Of a stretch of DNA of 64,000 nucleotides, positions 58,249 through 64,000 are shown one piece after another. Position 1 is the stretch's first letter, and every line of letters starts with the position of its first letter. The notes beneath the pieces were generated by a model. The model ran no database searches, was not told the DNA's origin, and saw nothing but the letters and a program-made list of their open reading frames with translations. The stretch is taken from NCBI GenBank assembly GCA_040756575.1, contig JBFLYP010000012.1, forward strand, positions 17,388-81,387, read 5' to 3'. Source of the stretch: DTYU01 sp040756575 (GTDB taxonomy: Bacteria; Bacillota; Desulfotomaculia; Desulfotomaculales; Ammonificaceae). The position numbers and the translations under genes were made by a program.

Positions 58249-60228
58249 GTGAATGTCCGAGTCAGCCTGTGTATGATAGTCAAGGACGAGGAACAGAACA
58301 TACGCCGGTGCCTCGAAAGCGTAGCCGGCGCCGTAGATGAAATCGTGGTCGTGGACACGGGCTCTAGCGACGGCACCTGTCATATAGCCAGTGAATTTGG
58401 TGCCCGGGTCCACCTTTTTCCCTGGAATAATAACTTCAGTGACGCCCGCAACGTCTCGCTCGAACAGGCAACCGGGGACTGGATCCTTTTTCTGGATGCC
58501 GACGAAGAACTTTCGCGGGAAAGCAGGGAGGTACTGCGTGCGCTGGCCGCCGAGGACGGGGTCGAGGGATACTTTGTGAAGATCATCAACTATTTAGGAA
58601 ACGACGGATGGATCGAGCCCTGTCCGGATCTTGTGTTCCGCCTTTTCCGAAACCGCCCCGAGTACAGGTTTCGCGGGGCGATTCACGAGCAGATCGTAGA
58701 TGTAATTTTAGAAAAAAATAGCCAGGCTAAGTACCAAGTTGCCGAGAATCTGGTAATTTTCCATTATGGCTACTTGAACCGCCAGATCGAGGAAAAAGAC
58801 AAAAAGCACCGGAACCTGGAACTGATCCGCCGGGAACTCGCCGCCGCGCCGGAGAACCGCCTGCTCCGCTACCATTACGGCGTAGAGCTGTACCGGGCGG
58901 GGAGATGCGGGGAGGCGGCGGCGGAACTGACCAGGGCGGCGAACGGCATCGATCCCCAGACGATCTACCTGCCCAAGCTGCTGCGTTACATCGTCCTGGC
59001 TTACCATGGAGCGCGCAACTCCGAAAAGACCCTCGAAACCGTCCAGATCGGGCTCGGCCTTTTCCCCAACTACGCCGACCTTTACTACTACGGCGGACTG
59101 ATAAGTCTTGAACAAAGGGATTATGCCCGGGCGTATGATTTCTTCCAAAAGGCGGTGTCAATGCCCGAACAGCCGGCCTATTACGCGTCGTTTTACGGCG
59201 TACGGGGCTTTCGTTCCTTTTATCACCTCGGGCAGCTATCCGAGATCTTTTTAAACGAGGAAGAAGCGATGCGCTTTTACATCCTCAGCTTAAGGGACAA
59301 CCCGCGTTTCCTTGCTGCCCTCGAGAGCATCGTCCGCCTCCTGAAAGCGCACGAAGATCCGGTTTACGCCCGGGAGTGCCTCGGAAAACTTTGCGACTTC
59401 GGTGATTCCGAGGCCGTTCTGTTGATGGCGCAGATCCTGTTCCGGCAAGCAGCATACCTTTTGGCGCTGGAGTACCTTGAGCAGGTAGGCCGCCCGGAGG
59501 AGGTTCCGGCGGAAGTTTTGCTGTGGAAAGCGATCTGCCTGATCCAGCAGAAGCGCCACCTGGAGGCTCTGCGGATCGTTGAACGTTTTAAACCCGATCA
59601 TCATTTGTATCCGCTGGCAAAGCTTAATGAGATGCTCTGCTTCTGGTTTCAGGGAAAACGCCGGAAGGTGCGGGTGTTAGCGCAGGAGCTTTTTGCCCTC
59701 GGGCTTTCGGCGGATACAGGTGCCGTTGTCGGCCTGGTACGTGATTCTGCTGGGAAGCGCCCAAAAGTCCCCGGGGTTACCCTTGGTGAGGAGGGAATGT
59801 CCCTGCTCTTAGATATTGTTATGCGGGCGCTTGACCTGGGGGAAAAAGGCCGGGCGGAGTCGCTGCTCTCCGGCTTGTGTAAAGAATGTCTGGGTAAAAA
59901 CGCCCGCGCCGTTGGCGAGCTTTTTTACCGGTATGGCTACCTGGAGGCGGCCGAGCATTACCTCCATCTTTACTTAGAGAATAATCCTGGCTGTGCCTGG
60001 ACCTGCTTTACCATAGCAGAGATCAAATGCCGGGAGGGCGCATTTCTTGATGCTGACGGTTTTTACCGGCGGGCGCTGGCGCTCGACCCCGGAGAGCCGC
60101 GTCACTACATCGGTTTGATCAGGCTTTATGAGAAGATGCGCCGCGAAATCCTCCGGGAAGCGGTCAACAGATATCCCGAGGTGCCGGTTTTTCAGGAACT
60201 CTTAGAGGAGGCGGCGGCAAGAGAATGA
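58249..60228 (+). CDS. Glycosyltransferase family 2 with TPR repeats, 1
   Basis: About 659 residues. The N-terminal GT-A domain has VSLCMIVKDEEQNIRRCLES, VDTGSSDGT and the metal-binding LDADEEL; the rest is a long array of TPR-like helices (YRAGRCGEAAAELTRAANGI; RAYDFFQKAVSMPEQPAYYA). Soluble and cytoplasmic, so it probably glycosylates a protein. GTG 58249; TTG 58237 is the alternative. Divergent from the DUF6385 genes and overlapping the next transferase by 4 bases. Confidence 0.88.
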   Translation: MNVRVSLCMIVKDEEQNIRRCLESVAGAVDEIVVVDTGSSDGTCHIASEFGARVHLFPWNNNFSDARNVSLEQATGDWILFLDADEELSRESREVLRALAAEDGVEGYFVKIINYLGNDGWIEPCPDLVFRLFRNRPEYRFRGAIHEQIVDVILEKNSQAKYQVAENLVIFHYGYLNRQIEEKDKKHRNLELIRRELAAAPENRLLRYHYGVELYRAGRCGEAAAELTRAANGIDPQTIYLPKLLRYIVLAYHGARNSEKTLETVQIGLGLFPNYADLYYYGGLISLEQRDYARAYDFFQKAVSMPEQPAYYASFYGVRGFRSFYHLGQLSEIFLNEEEAMRFYILSLRDNPRFLAALESIVRLLKAHEDPVYARECLGKLCDFGDSEAVLLMAQILFRQAAYLLALEYLEQVGRPEEVPAEVLLWKAICLIQQKRHLEALRIVERFKPDHHLYPLAKLNEMLCFWFQGKRRKVRVLAQELFALGLSADTGAVVGLVRDSAGKRPKVPGVTLGEEGMSLLLDIVMRALDLGEKGRAESLLSGLCKECLGKNARAVGELFYRYGYLEAAEHYLHLYLENNPGCAWTCFTIAEIKCREGAFLDADGFYRRALALDPGEPRHYIGLIRLYEKMRREILREAVNRYPEVPVFQELLEEAAARE

Positions 60229-62000
60229 GGCCGACCATCGGTTTGGTGATGATCGTGCGCGATGAAGAAAGCAACCTTGCCGCCTGCCTGGAAAGCGTCA
60301 GGAACGCGGTGGACGAAATCGTGATCGTGGACACCGGTTCAGCCGACGGAACAGTAGCGGTCGCATACCGTTATACCGACAAGGTATATCATTATTACTG
60401 GCATGATGACTTCAGCGCCGCGCGTAATTACGCCATCGGCTTGGCCGCCAGCGACTGGCTCTTGTCCCTCGACGCTGATGAAGAATTGGATACTTCGTCC
60501 GGCGATCTCCGGGCACTGGTAAACAGTCCGGACGGTTATGACGCCTATTTCTTGCCGCTTTACAACCCCGTACCCCGGTCTCCCGGCGACTACACCCGGT
60601 ATCTTGTATTGAGACTGTTCCGTAACACCGCCGAATACCGCTTTCAGGGACGCATTCACGAGCAGGTGGTCGTCAGCAGGCCGGAGTCCGTGGGAATTGC
60701 CGAGGGGCCGGTTATCCGGCATAAGCCGGTACCCGGGAAAGAGCGCAACCGTAAACGCGGCCGGAACCTGGCCCTTCTTACCCGGGCAGTGGCGGCTGAA
60801 CCGGACAACATCTTTTTGCGGTTCTATCTCGGCGTGGAGTGGCTGGCCTTCGGCAGGGCAGAGCGGGCTTTGCCTTGCTTTCATCATGTCTGCGCCCGCC
60901 TTACGGACGAACAGATCCTCTTCCGGGCACCGGCGGTGCGTTATCTAATAACCTGTTTAAAGGCCCTCGGGAGGCTGGACGAAGCCATCTGTGCCTGTAT
61001 GGAGGAGTGCCTCCGGTATCCGGGGTATACCGATCTGTTCTTTGAGGGCGGGGTGCTGTTTGAGCAAAAAGGTGAGTATGAGGTGGCCGTGAAATGGTTT
61101 CGGGAGGCATTGAACTGCGGTGACCCCCCGGTTGTCTTCAGCCATACCAAGGGGACGGAAGGTTTTCTGTCGCTTTACCACCTGGGATATTGTCACGAAC
61201 AGCTCGGCCGCCTCAACGAAGCGAAAGAGTATTATGAACGGGCCCTGCAAGCGAATCCGGGGTTTGTTTACCCGCTTTACCATCTCTTTCTTATATACCT
61301 GGCCGAAACGCGGCCGGAGGTCGCCTGGGATCGTTTTCAAGCAGCCGGCTGCCTCGCCCGGCCGGAGCAGGCTCAGGCGCTGGCGGACCTCTTTTTTGAG
61401 GCCGGTTATCCGGACCTGGCCTGCGCCTGCATTGAAAAAGGGGTGCTTGCCGCCGGCTTTCCGGACGACGGCGCTGCCCGCCATCTGGTCCGGTTTCGGG
61501 TCTACGCTGGCCAGCCTGCGGAGGCGCTTTCCTTATTGAATGACATCCGGCGGGCGGGTGGAGAGCTGGATGCTCGCCTGGCGGTTGATGAGGTCATGGC
61601 GTTGATTCTGAAACGGGACTACGGGACGGCAAAGAGAAAAGCCCTGTCGCTCTGGCGCAGCCCCAACGGACGCAGCGCGGCCTGGGCGCTGTTAAATCTG
61701 ATTTCGCTTTGTCAAGGCGATTCCTTGTGCGGCCGTCCGGAAAAGACCCGGGAGGCGGCGGTGATCCAGACGGCTTTGACTATTATCGAAAACTGTCTCC
61801 GCGCTCCGCCCCGCTGTTCCGGGACGAAAAACAACGGGGGCGATCCCGAAGGTTATCGCGGATTGGCGGCAAAAGCCATTGATTTTCTCATTCGGTTTTC
61901 GCCTCAAAGCTGTATGGCGCTGGCGGTTTACTTGCAGGAAAAGGCCAACGCCGTCCGTCAGATGATGAGTTACAAATACCAGCAGGTCATAGCGTCTTAA
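60225..62000 (+). CDS. Glycosyltransferase family 2 with TPR repeats, 2
   Basis: 591 residues. GT-A domain (IGLVMIVRDEESNLAACLES; VDTGSADGTVAVA; LDADEEL; RLFRNTAEYRFQGRIHEQVV) followed by TPR-type helices (LGYCHEQLGRLNEAKEYYER). Homologous to the genes on either side; arose by tandem duplication. ATG overlaps the previous stop. Confidence 0.88.
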   Translation: MRPTIGLVMIVRDEESNLAACLESVRNAVDEIVIVDTGSADGTVAVAYRYTDKVYHYYWHDDFSAARNYAIGLAASDWLLSLDADEELDTSSGDLRALVNSPDGYDAYFLPLYNPVPRSPGDYTRYLVLRLFRNTAEYRFQGRIHEQVVVSRPESVGIAEGPVIRHKPVPGKERNRKRGRNLALLTRAVAAEPDNIFLRFYLGVEWLAFGRAERALPCFHHVCARLTDEQILFRAPAVRYLITCLKALGRLDEAICACMEECLRYPGYTDLFFEGGVLFEQKGEYEVAVKWFREALNCGDPPVVFSHTKGTEGFLSLYHLGYCHEQLGRLNEAKEYYERALQANPGFVYPLYHLFLIYLAETRPEVAWDRFQAAGCLARPEQAQALADLFFEAGYPDLACACIEKGVLAAGFPDDGAARHLVRFRVYAGQPAEALSLLNDIRRAGGELDARLAVDEVMALILKRDYGTAKRKALSLWRSPNGRSAAWALLNLISLCQGDSLCGRPEKTREAAVIQTALTIIENCLRAPPRCSGTKNNGGDPEGYRGLAAKAIDFLIRFSPQSCMALAVYLQEKANAVRQMMSYKYQQVIAS

Positions 62001-62008
62001 AAACGGGG

Positions 62009-63496
62009 ATGTCGGTAAGCCTGTGCCTCATCGTAAAAAATGAAGAGCGCTGCGTCACAGCCTGCATTGACAGTGTGCGGCATCTGGTACAGGAGATCAT
62101 TGTGGTGGATACGGGCTCCACCGACATGACGGTGGAACTGGTCAGGCAGAAGGGGGCAAAAGTTTTCACCTTCCCCTGGTGCGATGATTTTGCGGCGGCG
62201 CGGAACTACTCCCTCGACCGGGCTACAGGTGACTGGATCCTGGTGCTGGATGCAGATGAAATCCTGGAGCCGGTGGCGCCGGAGAAGTTTGCCGGGCTTC
62301 TCGCCGTCCCGGGTGTCGAAGGATACTTCGTGACGATATGCAGCTACCTGGGCAGCGGCCGGGAGGCGGCAAGGGATCACGTCGTGCGTTTGTTTAAAAA
62401 CAAGCCGGAGTACCGCTTTGTGGGCGCCATCCACGAACAGGTCGCCGGGACGATTAAGACGCATAACGGCGGGGGCGGCCTTGCGTTTTCCGACCTGGTG
62501 ATCCACCATTTCGGGTATCTTGACCGGGAGATCCAGGATAAGAACAAGCGCCGGCGCAACCTTTCAGTGTTGAAGAAGGCCCTGGCCGAGAACCCCGCAG
62601 ACCCGTTTCTCCTCTACAGTTCGGGCATTGAGTACTTTCAGGGGAAGGAGGCCGGGAAAGCCGTCCGGCAGCTCGATGATGCCGTGGCTTTAATGAACGG
62701 AAACGAAGGATACTTTCGCGACGCGGTGCTTCTGCTTGGTGCCGGGCTTTTACAAACCGGCGAAACAGGCAGGTTGAGACACCTGCTGGACCGGGCCCTG
62801 CACCTGCTGCCCGGCGACCCCGACCTGCGCCTGCTTGAAGGGGTGCTGGCGCTGGGTGAGGGGCGGTACGCGGCGGCAGCCGGGGCGCTGCGGTCTGCCC
62901 TGGCCGGGGGATGCCAGCTCCTGCCGGCATACCACGTGCATACCTTATTAGGGGATGCCTGCAGCATTTTAGGGCGGCTCGGGGAGGCAGAGGATGAGTA
63001 TTTCAGTGCCCTGCGCCTTGCTCCACACAACCTTTACCCCCTGGTGCAGCTCATCGGCTTAAGGCAACGGGGTGGGGGCCGTCTCGGATGGTCCGAATTG
63101 AGCTGTTTTGCCTGCCCTGCGGCGAAGAGGGTTATAACCGACGAGTTGATCGGGCTCGGGGAATTCCCTCTGGCCCTTGTGGTGGCGCTGCTCGCGGTTG
63201 TTGAGGCCGCTGCTGCCGGCGATGCCGGGGAGATGCTTGAAGTTTGCCAGGCATACCAAGTCGTGGTGCGGCAGGTCATGAACAACGGCGTCGAGCATGA
63301 GCTTTTAGGGGAATACCTGCTCACCGGAGCCGGTCAGATGCTCTTATACGCGGAGGCGGCGCAGCGGGGCCTCTCCTGCGGGCTGTTCTCTCCGGCGCAG
63401 GAACTTATCCGGCTGGCCGCGGACGCCCTGGAAATCGTTGTTAATGTTCTGTATCCGGCTTGGAGGCCCAGGAAATCATTCGGCGTTCACGTTTGA
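62009..63496 (+). CDS. Glycosyltransferase family 2 with TPR repeats, 3
   Basis: 495 residues. GT-A domain (VSLCLIVKNEERCVTACIDS; VDTGSTDMTVELV; LDADEIL; RLFKNKPEYRFVGAIHEQVA) with a shorter TPR region (LLGDACSILGRLGEAEDEYF). TTG start, 8 bases after the preceding stop. Third member of the set; same operon. Confidence 0.87.
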   Translation: MSVSLCLIVKNEERCVTACIDSVRHLVQEIIVVDTGSTDMTVELVRQKGAKVFTFPWCDDFAAARNYSLDRATGDWILVLDADEILEPVAPEKFAGLLAVPGVEGYFVTICSYLGSGREAARDHVVRLFKNKPEYRFVGAIHEQVAGTIKTHNGGGGLAFSDLVIHHFGYLDREIQDKNKRRRNLSVLKKALAENPADPFLLYSSGIEYFQGKEAGKAVRQLDDAVALMNGNEGYFRDAVLLLGAGLLQTGETGRLRHLLDRALHLLPGDPDLRLLEGVLALGEGRYAAAAGALRSALAGGCQLLPAYHVHTLLGDACSILGRLGEAEDEYFSALRLAPHNLYPLVQLIGLRQRGGGRLGWSELSCFACPAAKRVITDELIGLGEFPLALVVALLAVVEAAAAGDAGEMLEVCQAYQVVVRQVMNNGVEHELLGEYLLTGAGQMLLYAEAAQRGLSCGLFSPAQELIRLAADALEIVVNVLYPAWRPRKSFGVHV

Positions 63497-63524
63497 AATT
63501 TGAGGATTCGTTCAGAACAATTAA

Positions 63525-63640
63525 TCGCCGCCGGAAATGAAAACAATTCAATTGTTTGGGCTTCGGCCTCTTTCAACGTTGAACGTTGAACGTAGAACAT
63601 CGAACGGACCCCAAAGGTCTGTCAGCATAAATTCGAGGAG
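63525..63640 (+). repeat. R2 repeat after the glycosyltransferases
   Basis: CCGCCGGAAATGAAAAC, TTCAATTGTTTGGGCTTCGG, AACGTTGAACGTTGAACG, GAACGGACCCCAAAGG and CTGTCAGCATAA. Same order as the copy at 41750-41885. Confidence 0.6.
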
Positions 63641-63642
63641 TT

Positions 63643-63885
63643 GGCCATGCCGCCGGAGGCGGCACCACGAAGGATGAAAATGGGCGAATAGACCTGTGAG
63701 CTGGTTGCTTAGATGCGGTAGCAATAACATAAACGATACGCGGTGAGAAGCGAGCAATGCAAGGAAGGCGCAGCCGGCCGATCCGGAGCGTATACAGAAA
63801 TACGTGAGGATTCGGACGGCAAGCCTGACGAAGCAGGGCGAAGCTTATCGCCGCGCCCTGCGAGAGAAGTACAATTTTCGAGCAT
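63643..63885 (+). repeat. R3 structured repeat, complete copy
   Basis: Head hairpin TGCCGC-CGGAG-GCGGCA, CACCACGAAGGATGAAAATG, ACGCGGTGAGAAGCGAGC; apical stem CGTAT (63789-63793)/ATACG (63800-63804); GAAGCTTATCGCCGCGCCC. No R1 insertion. Confidence 0.75.
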
Positions 63886-63923
63886 TCCTGTAATCTCATC
63901 AGGAGGGAGTTGACCTAGAAAAA

Positions 63924-63977
63924 GACCTCCGGTAGAAAGGATTTAAAGTCATAACAACCCCATAACTACCGGAGGTC
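63924..63977 (+). repeat. Perfect 12-bp inverted repeat before the terminal ORF
   Basis: GACCTCCGGTAG (63924-63935) and CTACCGGAGGTC (63966-63977) with a 30-nt spacer. The right arm contains the ribosome site GGAGGT of the ORF starting at 63984. Could be an IS end or a translation-controlling hairpin. Confidence 0.6.
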
Positions 63978-63983
63978 GAGAGA

Positions 63984-64000
63984 ATGCGCGAGCGCGAAAA
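63984..64000 (+). CDS. Start of an ORF cut by the window edge
   Basis: ATG at 63984, 7 nt after GGAGGT; only MREREK can be read. Possibly a transposase given the inverted repeat just upstream, but nothing can be concluded from six residues. Confidence 0.4.

Overview
The window looks like chromosomal DNA from an anaerobic, endospore-forming, Gram-positive bacterium of the Desulfotomaculum/Pelotomaculum kind. This is inferred from gene content: the ytrH/ytrI sporulation pair, a T-box leader, a glmS ribozyme, pyruvate formate-lyase with its activase, a short-class hybrid-cluster protein, GTG/TTG starts behind strong GGAGG sites, and moderately high GC. The species cannot be fixed from the sequence alone. 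No tRNA, rRNA or CRISPR array was seen.

Region 1 (1-16.8 kb) is amino-acid biosynthesis: the end of argH, an IS remnant, leuB with its own sigma-70 promoter, then a T-box leader followed by ilvE, ilvD, ilvB, ilvN, ilvC, a second ilvB, leuA, leuC, leuD and cimA. Together these encode valine and leucine synthesis, and isoleucine synthesis through the citramalate route. Region 2 (16.9-20.7 kb) is glmM and glmS. A glmS ribozyme lies between them, and its P1 loop carries more than 200 nt of inserted repeat DNA. Region 3 (20.8-25 kb) holds small accessory genes, palindromes and ytrHI. Region 4 (25.1-28.6 kb) is pflB and pflA separated by a TolB-like fragment. Region 5 (28.9-35.7 kb) is the complete F1Fo ATP synthase operon on the minus strand, with a nested repeat between atpG and atpD.

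Region 6 (36.3-43 kb) has a geranylgeranyl-reductase-family flavoprotein and a sigma-54 activator whose N-terminal arsenate-reductase-like domain has lost its catalytic cysteines. This regulator is divergent from hcp, a zinc-ribbon gene and a ferredoxin gene. A near-perfect -24/-12 promoter and repeated half-sites lie between regulator and hcp. Region 7 (43.7-63.5 kb) is accessory: a Cys-rich small protein, a 1267-residue beta-helix protein, a 13-gene gas-vesicle cluster including a Cdc48-like AAA+ ATPase, two DUF6385-like proteins (one built of 9-residue repeats) and three tandem TPR glycosyltransferases. The likely structural proteins lack signal peptides, so a spore-associated buoyancy and surface system is a reasonable hypothesis, but it is not shown.

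Three families of dispersed intergenic repeats (called R1, R2 and R3 here) run through the whole window. R3 shows compensatory base changes between copies, which points to a conserved folded RNA or hairpin DNA element. R1 is found nested inside R3 at the same position in two separate copies. Several conserved genes (pflA, atpA, atpF, gvpK) have no AUG/GUG/UUG at the expected start. Each has a well-spaced ribosome binding site in front of AUC or CUG.
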